From the NCBI GenBank assembly GCA_025024175.1, contig QCXZ01000042.1, positions 6,837,501 through 6,901,500 on the forward strand: DNA of 64,000 nucleotides, in the 5' to 3' direction. The translations under genes were made by a program, and so were the position numbers. The notes below the pieces were generated by a model. It was not told the DNA's origin and did no database searches. It saw only the letters and a program-made list of their open reading frames with translations. Position 1 is the stretch's first letter, and the number at the start of each line of letters is the position of its first letter. This DNA is from Rhyzopertha dominica (Eukaryota; Arthropoda; Insecta; Coleoptera; Bostrichidae). Below, one piece after another: positions 46,477 to 57,189 of the stretch.

Positions 46477-46770
46477 TCAGAAATAATCGGAGTAATGTAT
46501 TACAAATGTTGTGGTAAAGGTGCATTCATCAGAAAAGAAAACATGTTCTAATTGGATCACATTGTTATCTACCCTTACCATCATTTGTTCACAAAAATAC
46601 GTTCTTCTATTGTAATCGTCTTCCATGAGCTCCTGAGTTGGTATCACATTATAGGGATGCATTTTATTTTCTTGTAATGTTTGAATAATCGATGAATGGC
46701 TAACATTATGTGGGTTTTCCTCAAACTCAATAATATCTATTTTGGTAGCTCACGAAACTGCTTTTATATT
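46477..46770 (-). mobile_element. Tc1-like transposase relic, N-terminal to first catalytic block
   Basis: Minus-strand translation reads VSHSSIIQTLQENKMHPYNV then IPTQELMEDDYNRRTYFCEQ, and ends with VFFSDECTF, the FSDE.TF block with the first catalytic aspartate. This is the standard order HTH tail, HPYK..Q.L.EDD..RR.EFC, FSDE. Sequence after 46477 is AT-rich and shows no further transposase, so this is a truncated copy. Confidence 0.7.
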
Positions 46771-46779
46771 TTTCTAATC

Positions 46780-47020
46780 GTCCTTTGGAATGTGTTATTA
46801 TTATCTCCATAATCAATCATCTGTAGAATTGTTATTTAGTGCATTTCTATTAAATTAACCATTTTGATATGAAAGTAGTGCAATTTAAACGCCCTATACC
46901 TGATGGGCCCAGATAGAGCGAAACTAGTCGTAGGGTCAAAATGGATTTAACAGGACAGACGGATTTTTTATAGATTTGTTTTTATTTCTTATCAGTAATA
47001 AAGAATATATAGTTAACAAT
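46780..47020. other. spacer, nothing recognised
   Basis: CGCCCTATACC near 46891 may be a remnant transposon end; no partner was found. Confidence 0.4.
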
Positions 47021-47022
47021 AT

Positions 47023-47907
47023 ATTACTTCCACATCCAACGGATGGGAAGTATTGTATCGCGAAAAAAATTTTCAAAAATTTTTATTTGTTCATTCGCTT
47101 TAAAATGGCCGAAAACGATATTTGAGCAAAAAAATTTCTTGTCTGTGTGTCTGTGGTATTGTTTGTGGACACGATAACTTTCGAAAGACTTAATATATGA
47201 ACTTGAAATTTGGTAAACGTATAAATCTCAACTACCCAAAGCGACCTATTGTTTGTGGGATAAGTAGGGTATCGAGAAGGGGGCGAAATTGGGGAGTAAC
47301 TACCCTTTTTGCAAATTTTTATTCTTTTATATTTTTTCGTTTTAGTATGTGATTAGTAGTATAACTGCGAGTGTTATTAGTTCTCATAAATTTTCGGTAC
47401 AGCAAACTGTTTAGAAGATATTAGCAAAAAAGCGTCATTTAAAGAAAACGGTTTTTCCTAAATATCTCCGAATATACTTAATATATTCAAAAAATGAAAA
47501 TGCCATCAGATAGGAAATAAAATTTCTCACAAAAAGTGTCTTAGAAGATTTATGCAAAATTTTGACATTTTCGAAGTATTTCCAAAAAACCTATATTAGA
47601 CCCTGCTCGTACGATTTTTTTTATTTTTTCCTATTATATAGAAAATCACATTTCTGATCAGAAAGCGCTCTTATAATTTTTTTGTTAAGTTAATAATTTT
47701 CGATTTATTTGGAAAAAAACGATTTCAAAAATGTATATATTTTTGCTAATATCACGAGGACTGTTTGTCTTAGAAAAAATGTGCAGAGAAAAAATGCTCA
47801 TAACCTGATTACTAATCGTATAGTATAAAAAATAAAAACGTAAATGTCATTTTGACAATTGAATGTGGAAGTATTGATTCAATTTGCAGCGGTTTTTTTT
47901 AAAGGTA
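47023..47907. mobile_element. non-autonomous repeat family, copy 2 (longer form)
   Basis: Starts ATTACTTCCACATCC and has the inverted counterpart near 47862-47875, followed by GATTCAATTTGCAGCGG shared with copy 1. The central 47360-47640 part is absent from copy 1 and is AT-rich, with no transposase motif. It directly precedes a plus-strand LINE relic. Confidence 0.75.
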
Positions 47908-47989
47908 ATGTATTTAGATTGCCGCCCTGAAAAGTTGTAAATAAGAAAAAATTTGAACATTAAAAATAATAAACAAAAAATTTACAGTT

Positions 47990-49668
47990 AAAGCATTCTG
48001 GGGTGTTAAATATTTTGTATGTTTAGCAGGAGCTACAAAAGCAACAGTTCCAGATATTCAAAATTATTTCCTTATTATTACTATCAGTGGTGTTAACATT
48101 TATGATCCTATTGAAATAGCTAATGTTATGAATGAAAAATTTTGTAGTACAGGAAAAGAGTTAAGCGCGCTGCTGGATCGAAATTACAACTTCCTGATAA
48201 GTTAACCACAAGTACTGGACTGATGAAAGCGAAGGAAGTAACAAAATAATCAATCTCAAAGACAGGTCTGGTGGTGTAGATAAAATTAACGCTAAAACAC
48301 TAAAGTCATTAACTCAATGTATATCTATACCATTGGCACGCATTATAAATTCCTGCTTTGATCAATCAATCTGAATTAAAAAGAGCAGATGTGGTACCTA
48401 GATATAAATCTGGAAATAGAATTGAAGCTACTAATTATAGGCCTTGATATCAAACATTGCCAAGATAGTAGAAAAGATTTTATACAAGAGATTAAACAAA
48501 TTTATTANAAAAATGTAATATTAAATANTTTTCAATTCGTTTTCCGTATAAGAATTGTGGAACAGTTGATGCAATAAAATCAGTATCGAACGTAATATAT
48601 AATAGACTCGATAAAAATAGTGCCCGACTATAGCTGCTTTCTTAGACCTAGCTAAAGCATTTGATACAGTGAATCATAATATTTTGATGCAGAAACTACA
48701 TTGTTAGGGCATGTGAGATTGCGTACATAATTTGATTAAAAATTATTTAAATGGTAGAAGCCAAAAAGTTAAAGTTAAAAAGTGTATGCAGTGGACACGG
48801 GGGTTCCGCAGGGTACCATCTTAGGTCGGCTTCTCTTTGTCTTGTACGTAAATGATTTAATGGTGAACCTGCCTAATATATAAGTAACATAGTGATTTTT
48901 GCGGAAGGCAAAATTTGGGATGAGGCATGTGAAACTACGAATAATTATCTTAAAATTGTCTCTGACTGGCTCATAATCAAAAAATTGTCACTTAATGTCG
49001 ATAAAACTGTATCCGTGACTTTTGGTAACTATTATGACAGTGCTCATTGAATATTACGAGTGCAAATAGGTGACAAAAATAAAGAGAGCAGAACATTGTA
49101 AGTACTCGGGGTTAATTTTTGATTATAATATGAAATGAGATAAACACATTGATTATTTGATAAAAAAAACGACATATTTAATTTTTGTGTTATCAATATT
49201 CTTATATTTAGTTGCAAATTTACTACGCATTATTTAATAGTTGTATTAGCTATGAAATTATTGCGTGGGGGTGCNTGAGGCAATACACTGGATGGGTTGC
49301 AAAGGCTACAAAATACGATTATAAAAATAGTAAATAAAAAAGGNATAGAAGCTATTAAAAAAATTCTGAACTTGAGACGAATGTTTTAAGCTTGAGNCAT
49401 TGTTGTATGGGTATGAAACGTTCAAGAGTGAATTTAAATCGTCTAAAAGAGTTACTAGACATAAATCGGTGATAAAAATAACCATAAGATTGCTGTGAAA
49501 TTGTTTAATAGTATGTCTAATGAGTTAAAAATTAAATTAATTAATTATTGATTACCAATGTAAGTAACCAGATCATGTGTTCAGGTAACTGAGACTACCT
49601 CTATACGAATTTATTACTATGTAAATTTTTGCTGGTTCAATAACTTACAAATAAATAAATAAACTAGT
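47990..49668 (+). mobile_element. LINE reverse transcriptase relic, nearly full RT length
   Basis: Plus-strand order: DPIEIANVMNEKFCSTGKEL (about 48110), GGVDKINAKTLKSL and IPLARIINSCFDQS (about 48270-48370), NYRP (about 48435), QFVFRIRIVEQLMQ (48530-48575, decayed QFGFRK..GT.DA), and AAFLDLAKAFDTVNHNILMQ (about 48635-48690). TGVPQGTILGRLLFVLYVND (about 48800-48860), VIFAEGKIWDEACE, ISDWLIIKKLSLNVDKT-like sequence (about 48970-49010) and YYALFNSCISYEIIAWG (about 49225-49275) follow. The catalytic FADD has become FAEG, so it is dead. It ends with an ATAA-type tail at 49650-49668. Four N bases fall inside. Confidence 0.8.
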
Positions 49669-49679
49669 TGACGCCTGCC

Positions 49680-50095
49680 CTAATAATAAAGAATATTAAA
49701 TTTAATCATTATCTTTGTAAATAAGAATTTATCGTCAGATGCATCATGGATAAATGTTCGAATTTGATGTGATGTTAATACTAGAGTTTTCTTTTTCTAT
49801 TAAATATCTGCGATTTTTGCTTTAAAAATGCTTTAAACTTAACGTATTGTAAAATATCCACATTATGCTTGATCTTACAGGTACTGCATAACATGAAATA
49901 CATACATAAATGGCTTTAATAAACTTTTTGTAGACGAAGTCATACCTTTTTCTGGGTTTGTCGTGCAAAATATTATTGGAAGTAGAATTTGCTGCTTCAG
50001 TCATTTGGTGGTATTATTTTGCTCCCGGAGTTCATAATTTTGATTTTTAATAACTTTCAAGTTTAATCCAATTCCAAACAGACTATCCCATTGCA
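49680..50095. other. AT-rich spacer, nothing recognised
   Basis: One 60-codon minus-strand frame without domains. Confidence 0.5.
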
Positions 50096-50099
50096 AATT

Positions 50100-50680
50100 A
50101 ATGTTATTATCCCACGACTTGAAGTGCTGCAGTACCTAGGGCTTGTGCAAATCCATCAGATATGCGAAAGCGACCTACCCCGATCATTGTAAAGAATTTA
50201 ATTGTGCATCTTGAATAGGGTGATTTAAAAATAAACAGAAACATACTATTCTTCCACCTGCATCTCGCATCGACACTAGAAGCTTGATAAAACGAGTTCA
50301 ACCTCTGTTGACTGTTGTACGAGTATCACGACATTGCGGCCACCGACTCCGTAATACACAGAATCTGTTTATACACACGTAAAATTTTTATTTAAATAGG
50401 ACTTGACATCTGAAAGGGCCGGCTGCCTCAGCAGAAGAACCCCGTGTATCCCGGCATGTTTATAGCGTTTAGGTGTACTTTTTCTCTATTATCGCTTTAT
50501 TACGGCGGTTATCTGGGCGCGGTGTCTTTTGCCTCACCAATCTTTGATGATAATTCCACAACCGCCCAGAATCCACCGAACAAGGAAGCAGAGCGCTAGG
50601 ATAAAAAACAATAAAATAGCAACGCCGCTTATTAATGGGGTCTCTCTGTCGGAGGTATTCCAACTGTTTGAAAAATAGTA
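50100..50680. promoter_or_regulatory. GC/CpG-richer island, candidate regulatory element
   Basis: Two blocks (50100-50300 and 50400-50680). The second is the richer: CCGTGTATCCCGGCATG, TATCGCTTTATTACGGCGG, CAACGCCGCTTATTAATGG. Homeodomain-like TTTATTAC and TTATTAATG are embedded. No domain in the 64-codon frames over it. Confidence 0.35.
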
Positions 50681-50689
50681 CGAAATAAT

Positions 50690-51540
50690 CATCGCAGTAA
50701 ATTACTTGTAACTGTTATTGCGGTTAGTGAGTTATTAATATAAGTTTATTACGTGCAGCAAGGCAATTTTATAGTCGGAAAAGTAGTGCAATAATAATGC
50801 TGCCTTTCTGTTTGCGACAAATTAAGGAGATTGCATGTCCAGCTTGTATGCAGCGCTCACCTCATTGTTGTTGCCTGTGGTATAGTACGGTGTTTTCGTT
50901 TTGTAAAAGGTTAGAATTATAGCCAGGTCGGGTGTACGAATGCCCTTCGGCATATTTGCATATAGCGCTTAAAAAATAAGTGCAAACAGTTACTTAAGGC
51001 AGGAAAGTTCTGCAAGGAAGAAATCTGTTTCTACTATGCATTACCTGTTATAAATATCATTTTATTTGTCAAAAATTTGAAACGTTTGTTGTCATACTTT
51101 TACGTTTTTGTATTTAACATTATAACATTAAAAGTGTATAGAAACTATAAATTTATTTATACCCGTTAAGGAATTAAATAAATTTGCATAATTTTCTTCA
51201 TAATAATGAGTTTAATTATATTATTTTTTCTATATCTTTCGATATTTTGATTTATGTAAGAAGTTACCACAAATCTCATACAGAGAACACTTAATTAATA
51301 ACAGTGCCAGATACAATTTAATGCAAATGGGGGGGGGGGATTACATAGGTATATGTAGCCTCTTCTTAAAATTCCACTATTTTATTTGCTTTAAATAAGT
51401 TTAGTGTTTATTGAAGACATTTTAATAAAAGATGGGTAGTTTTACTTATACATTTTCGTAAGATTGTCTAAAATAGAAAATTATGATAATACTCCAATAT
51501 TTCGTAATATCTTGTTGAGAGATTAGTACCTTCTATTTTT
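50690..51540. other. AT-rich spacer with an 11-base G run
   Basis: The G run is at 51329-51339, next to the octamer-like TAATGCAAATG. Nothing coding. Confidence 0.5.
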
Positions 51541-51546
51541 TTTCAG

Positions 51547-51609
51547 ACCACTTACATAAATTCAACCGAATTTAAAACCCAGAATAGTAGTAATGGTAGT
51601 CGCAATAAG
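51547..51609 (+). other. candidate coding exon, 21 codons
   Basis: The tract TTCTATTTTTTTTCAG (ending 51546) precedes 63 bases that end in AAG before GTATGT (51610-51615). Frame 1 is open for all 21 codons and starts TTYINSTEFKT, ending NGSRNK; the other two frames have stops. The length is a multiple of three, as for a cassette exon. No family is recognised in this short peptide and no partner exon is linked. Confidence 0.35.
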
Positions 51610-51659
51610 GTATGTCTTTTTTACAATTAATTAACAATTAATATTTTTGCACTTAGATC

Positions 51660-51790
51660 ATACCAAGCCTTTGGCATATAGGAAAAAGCAGTTCTGTCTG
51701 TACTCGACTTAACCCGCACTGATGAGCTATAATGATAACGAAACAGATCTGCCTGTATTTGTTAGCATAGACATGCATCTTAATTAATTG
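51660..51790 (+). repeat. LINE-associated dispersed repeat, copy 3
   Basis: The reverse complement includes GCAGATCTGTTTCGTTATCA and TTATAGCTCATCAGTGCGGG, matching 12240-12350 and 27690-27800. Confidence 0.6.
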
Positions 51791-51799
51791 CTTCAATTA

Positions 51800-53320
51800 C
51801 AGGGCCTTTCTTAGAATATGTATAATAAGCCAAGTTCTATCAAGAAAAGCATATAATGCCTTCAATCACGACATGGCCTTATCTGAGAATATAATCAACT
51901 GTCAGCTGTTTTATCATTGAGGACAATATTTCGCAGCACAAAATCAATACTGTATCCGTTTATGTACATGCTGTAAACTACTTTAAATATTTAAATATTA
52001 CCCAAGAATCCAGTTATTTGATATACAGGTTCACTAGGATTTTTGGATAAAACAGTACCCTTTAATCCTACTTCAAAATGTTTTTTGCAAAGCCTAATGC
52101 CGTCAAAAGGCAACTGTTTTATAACTAGTATCAGTTATCTTTTTCAATCGTTTTCATACACTTTCCAGATCTAAATGAGTTGCCTAGATCACTATGAGAT
52201 TAATGGCTACTCTAAGACAATATTAAAATTTCTTATAATTAATTATGTCTCAATTAATTTTGAAAACATTAGGAGAAACAATAAGAAGACGCAATTTTAT
52301 AGAATATAAATAAGAAACAGCATTGTAAAATCATAGTATATATGGAAGAAAATTGTTTAGTATAATTATGTAGCTTATCTTTATGAGATTTCACTAACTC
52401 ATGTTTACAGCCTAATCACAACTCAACTATACGCCAGCCATAAACAATCGAAACACCATTAATAAACTCCTTTAAAGAGATTAATAATTTTTAACTACGT
52501 ACGTATGTAGAGGTTTTGCTTGCTTTAGTAAATACGTTCTAACCTTATTTAAGGTTTATATTGTAAATACCGTTAGAAGCTGCGTATACGTGCAGTTCCT
52601 TAATGAAAGAACGTTCGCCATAAAAATATCGTAGTGTTTGGCGTAAAGTTCTTTTTGATTTTCTGAAGCAATAGAAACACAATTTTCACATGGATTGTAA
52701 GTACGTGATGAGTACAGCTACATATGAGAGAACGTATAGGGGTCCGCAAATTTCACCCGCACAAATTTCAGAGGGTACCAGTACATACATTCTTTCTTTC
52801 TTTACGCTGCTGTCATTTTGGAATCAGAGTTGTTTGAGTGTGGATTCTTGAGAGGTAATAAGCCCAGGTTAGCCACAGAGTGAGCATGTTACATTAAAGA
52901 CTTTGTTTCAACAATAAAATAATCAATTGTGCGAAAAATTTCCTGTTTTGAACGTGTTAGAGCGAAAACTGAGTTGACGGTAAATGCTCTGGTCCTGGTA
53001 TACACTGTACTCTCCAAGAAAGTTGCATGCTAGAACAGAATTCTTACCATGATGAAACACAAGTGGGGTAGAAAAAAATAGATGATATTTTGTCCACCAA
53101 AATGCCTGGGTACTTGAAGAATGAACTGGAAATAGTTAGAAATATCCAAGTCTCTACTCGTGCCGTGAGAATAAGACTGAATAATTCAGGATGTTGGAAA
53201 CAGAACATTCGATGATTGAAGACAATTCATCTTTTAACAACATAATATTTTGCAAATACGCTACTGGAATCGTTTCCAACAAGATTATATTTTTCTAAAA
53301 ATCTCATAATTCGCTTGCTA
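51800..53320. other. spacer without recognised genes
   Basis: AT-rich with no frame above 60 codons bearing a motif. The 52790-52960 part is slightly richer in GC. Confidence 0.5.
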
Positions 53321-53329
53321 ACAACGAGA

Positions 53330-53830
53330 AGCATCCTTAATGTTCCTCGGCCGCTGTATCTCCTTTGTTTACAAATTGATGGAGGGCACATGCTGGCGAC
53401 GTCCCGTGGACTTACCGTTCCACCATAATTGCGCTACCTGGTAAATATACACGTCAGAAATGTGGATATTGATTTATTAGGCATTCTCGCACACCACGAA
53501 ATACGATTAGATATTTAAAATATGCTAATAAAAGTGACCGAAGGCTGGCCGCCACGGTGTATATAATTGAATCATTATGGAACTGGGATAAGGGGACGTC
53601 GCTTTATCTGTATCATGGTTATATCCGTGAAGGGATATTAATACGCAAGACAATGTACTCTCGAGCAATGAGCTCCGGATTGGAACACAATGAATTATTC
53701 AATGAAGACAAGAGTCGGAAACTTGGTAGGCGTAGAAGCGCGGTTTATAAAACAATAGCAATTATGTGGCGCATTTTTAGGGAAACAATTGCTTTTGATC
53801 GGCGAAAAACTGATTGTAATTAAGATCTCA
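53330..53830. promoter_or_regulatory. GC-richer island, candidate regulatory element
   Basis: CCTCGGCCGCTGTATC, GCTGGCGACGTCCCGTGG and GGCTGGCCGCCACGG lie among AT words such as GATTTATTAGG and GCTAATAAAAG. An 88-codon plus-strand frame (53557-53823) is charged but shows no domain. Confidence 0.3.
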
Positions 53831-53834
53831 GCTC

Positions 53835-54515
53835 ATGTTAAAAGAATTTCACATGCAATTAGTGGGAATCACAACAGAGGTTTTTGAAACATTACAAAGA
53901 GGAGACAGATGGAACACAAAAAAATTGAGGAGGAATTTCGGACAAGTTATAAACTACTCTATACGACTGTAAGAAACTTGCAAAATCCCCAGGGAAGGAT
54001 TAAATACAATTGTGCATGAAAATTGCTAAAGGAAAGATCGATGCTAAATAATGCAAAAGTTGAAACAGCAGTTAACACGAAAACAGAAAAGAAAACCACA
54101 TGTGGAATCATACAAACTTGTATTTGCTCATTGCGCTAACTTAATTTTGTGTATTGAAAAGCAATTCGTAGTTAATCACTAAAAAAGAAATCACTGTAAC
54201 TGTTTAGAAGAAGTATCGCAAATGAAGTAGGTACTTAAAAAATATAAAAAAACCGATTGGCTCTTTGAAACATTGTGTATAATAATCAAAAACTTGCTAT
54301 ACATAAAATAAAGATAGAGATTAATGCAACTGCAACTTACAACTTTTTTATTTTTATTACTAATATTATTAATATTATTATAATCAAGATTGGTGGATAC
54401 ACTAACAATGTCCCTGTCTAGTAAACACATGAGAAGAAAGAACCTATTCACTACGGTACATCAATTATTGTCTCTGATATTACAGCATTCCCTAAAATTA
54501 ATTACTTACAGACTG
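53835..54515. other. A-rich spacer, nothing recognised
   Basis: Plus-strand translation at 53880-54120 is charged and broken. It could be LINE-derived but no motif is clear. Confidence 0.4.
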
Positions 54516-54523
54516 AAAACAGG

Positions 54524-54730
54524 ATGCAGATATTGCAGCAGGGCTTACCTGAAAAAAGAAAAAAAATGACAGCGGAAATACAAAAAAAAACAATATGGAC
54601 TGGTAAAACCAGATTAATAAGGAAAAGACAAAAAGGAAAACCATCCAAAACGTGGGATAACAACATAAGAAAAAATGTAGAGGTTTTGTTCTTACACAAA
54701 GATTACACGTGTAATCGAAACGTCAGATCG
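54524..54730 (+). mobile_element. LINE C-terminal relic followed by hairpin
   Basis: The frame from 54524 reads MQILQQGLPEKRKKMTAEIQ and later RKRQKGKPSKTWDNNIRK. This matches the R.P....W.P.G.R..GRP..TW.D.I.K tail of insect LINE polyproteins, with substitutions. Shortly after comes the hairpin at 54690-54727: GATTACACGTGTAATC then GAAACGTCAGA, shared with 44675-44710. Confidence 0.55.
54535..54570 (-). other. candidate recursive splice site
   Basis: On the minus strand TTTTTTTTCTTTTTTCAG meets GTAAGCC directly (junction 54549/54548). The signal is very strong, but it lies in the antisense of a LINE tail, where A runs make such tracts likely. Confidence 0.25.
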
Positions 54731-54739
54731 ATATTTTAC

Positions 54740-55825
54740 ATGTCGTGTTTAATTAACGTTACCGTTTTTATAAATACATCANAATTTTAATGTCAATTAT
54801 TACAAAATTAACAAAAAAAAGTTGAAAAAACGTTTCAAGCCCGACAGACTACGCTTCATTTGTGATTGTATATGTTTTAGATTTTTTGTGACCATGTAAA
54901 AATGAAATAACTAGTTCTACGTAAACAAAATACTAAAATGAATTTTAATAGTTGCGTGGAAATAACAAAATTCATAAAAAAGTTGGTGTGTATAGGTTCT
55001 CCTATCCAATACTGAATACTCGATAGACCTTTTTACACCTTGCAATTTTTTTATTTTGAATAAATATTGAGATTGACTTTAAACATTAAAATTTGTTATT
55101 AAAAAGAGTTTATACAAGGTGCTTGGCTAGTGATAATGACAGTGACGGAATTGCAAATAATGTAATCCATAAAATATTTTCAATGCCAATATGGTGATTT
55201 TGTTTCGGTATTATTTAATATTGGCAATATGCCACAGCTTTGCTACCAGTTAATGCATTTATTAAAAGTCAAAAAGGATTTTAAATTGCGAAAAATAGAT
55301 ACGATTTTAATTTATGATCAATGCAATAAAAATTCTTCTGCTGCTGTCCGTTTAATGAAGTCAAAAAGTTCAATCCGTATCAGATTTAATTATAGTTCNA
55401 ATTTTAAACGNTATTTTTGTAATTTTTTTTTCAAAAAAAATCAAAACCTAATTGCCAGATTTGAAGTTTATGTCAATATTGTAACTCTATGTTGTAGGTT
55501 TGTTAAAGACTATAAAACAATTATCTATGTTCCTTTGCAAATGCAGTTTGGGTTGCATTTTCATCCTCGTCAGTGTCATTATCATTAGTGTTAATTTATT
55601 ATAGTAATTATTTAAAGAAATTAACATTTGCATCATTTCTGNAAAGTAAAGGCATTTTGAAACTTTTGTAATTGGAAAATAGCTATTTTGTGACGTACAT
55701 TTGTAACTGATAAATGTCCGTGAGGATTTAATAATCAATGGTTTTTGGGAAGCTTAAAGGGGTTCTTAATACTTTTTTACATTAAAAAATCAGGTGTTAT
55801 ATGACTTATATTCCACCATCAAAAT
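54740..55825. other. AT-rich spacer, possible decayed transposon body
   Basis: A 119-codon plus-strand frame (55229-55588, two N) and an 83-codon minus-strand frame overlap without recognised motifs. TTTTTGTGACCATGTAAAAA near 54880 matches copies A and B of the dispersed repeat. Confidence 0.35.
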
Positions 55826-55829
55826 AATT

Positions 55830-55885
55830 TAGTTCCTGGGGGAGGCAATCGCCCCTCTGCCCCCCCCCCCTTAGCTACGCTACTG
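55830..55885 (-). mobile_element. hAT-like transposon terminus
   Basis: On the minus strand, starting at 55885, the sequence reads CAGTAGCGTAGCTAAG, then a G run of 11, then CAGAGGGGCGATTGCC. CAGTRGCGTAGC followed by a G tract is a widespread hAT-type end. The partner end and transposase were not found. Confidence 0.35.
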
Positions 55886-56049
55886 ATCCCTATCATAGAG
55901 CGTTACTTCACTAATTCCTTAAATATTTCCTTTGTTAAATATTGAAAAATTCCATACATTTTCTACCAAAAACGTTTTGCTTCTACTGCCCTTAATTCTA
56001 TGTTAAAGCAACAGCGGAGAAGCCGCTTCGCATGTAATGAAGCAAATCT

Positions 56050-56580
56050 GTTGTATCACCTAGAATTTTTGCAAGAGATCCAGGACATCTCTGTAATTTG
56101 ACAAGATTGCCGCGCAAACCACCGCTTCTTGCTCTCGCCGTCTCACCATAATGCCAGTTTCACATTTAACGTTTCGACTCGATCCACAATCAAAAGAAAC
56201 TAATTGGCGGCCAGTAATGGGAACATTCCATCGGGCTAAAGTGCTTTTCAATTATCTCTGAAACACAAGAACGCCTATAAATACCAACATATTTCGGACG
56301 AAGTGTCGCAACTCAATTATATCGTCCAAATTCATTATCGGCACTTACAGTTCTTTCACGTCTTAATATCGGAACACACCTCCGCACCATCCTAATGGCT
56401 TTCAGTTGTGTTCTGTCGGGCTGGCTTAATTTTATCATCGTTTACAGTTAGATATCGGATTCTATTTGGGGGACCGCCGTTTTTCCGCCTTTTGTTGGAC
56501 CACCTCGGAGTTGCGAGTGTGGCGCACCGAAAAGACGGTGTGCGCATGCAGCAATCTTAATGAGTTGGCATTTAATAATC
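56050..56580. promoter_or_regulatory. long GC/CpG-rich island, candidate regulatory element
   Basis: High complexity across 500 bp (GATTGCCGCGCAAACCACCG, GGACCGCCGTTTTTCCGCC, GGCGCACCGAAAAGACGG). Embedded AT words include AAACTAATTGGCGG and AATAATCAATTACG. All frames carry stops apart from a 63-codon minus-strand frame. Confidence 0.35.
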
Positions 56581-56859
56581 AATTACGTCTCTAGTCATAA
56601 TCTTGGATGCGGTGGTGCTCATAATCTGCTTAATTACTTCGCATCCAGTAATACGTGTGTAGCTTTGTTCGGATTCCAGTGGCTGCGAGAATTTTTTGGT
56701 CGTTAACGTCAAGTTTTTGTTTTGGTTTGCGGTGAACGAATGAATATTTTTGTTGTATTGATGCATGAAGATATTACGTCTTGACTCGTGAGCAGATTAT
56801 ATCTACGTCTAGTTCCGTTCGTTCAAAATGGAATATCACCATCAGTATGATGTTCTTCT

Positions 56860-56996
56860 AAAGTTTTAAAAATATTCGGATAACATGTACTGAAAAGCAT
56901 TGCCAGCCTTGACCAGAATTTCAACCCAGGACCTTTTGATTACTAGCCAAACGTGCTAGCCACGGCCCCATCAAAAGCCTATTCAAATTCCAGGTC
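56860..56996 (-). repeat. tRNA-derived SINE head or tRNA pseudogene (Thr-AGT-like)
   Basis: On the minus strand GGGGCCGTGGCTAGCACG contains a Pol III A box (56962-56952), and GGTCCTGGGTTGAAATTC (56933-56916) is a B box with one change from GGTTCGAATCC. Between them CTAGTAATC resembles the anticodon arm of tRNA-Thr(AGT). The D arm is shortened, so a working tRNA is unlikely. The following GGCTGGCAATGCTTTTCAGT would be the SINE body. Confidence 0.5.
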
Positions 56997-57189
56997 AAAG
57001 TGGCATATATACGGCTAAGTAACTTGTACATAACGTGTGAACATTATGAACGCTGCTGCTACCATAATTTCAAAACTGCAAAACGGCTGACTTGCGCCGT
57101 GGTTACAGTTACGCCCAGGGTTGCCAACACTGATTTGGAACGAAATAAATTAAGAAGTGAACATATCCCCCGCCTTGCAAGGGTGACTT

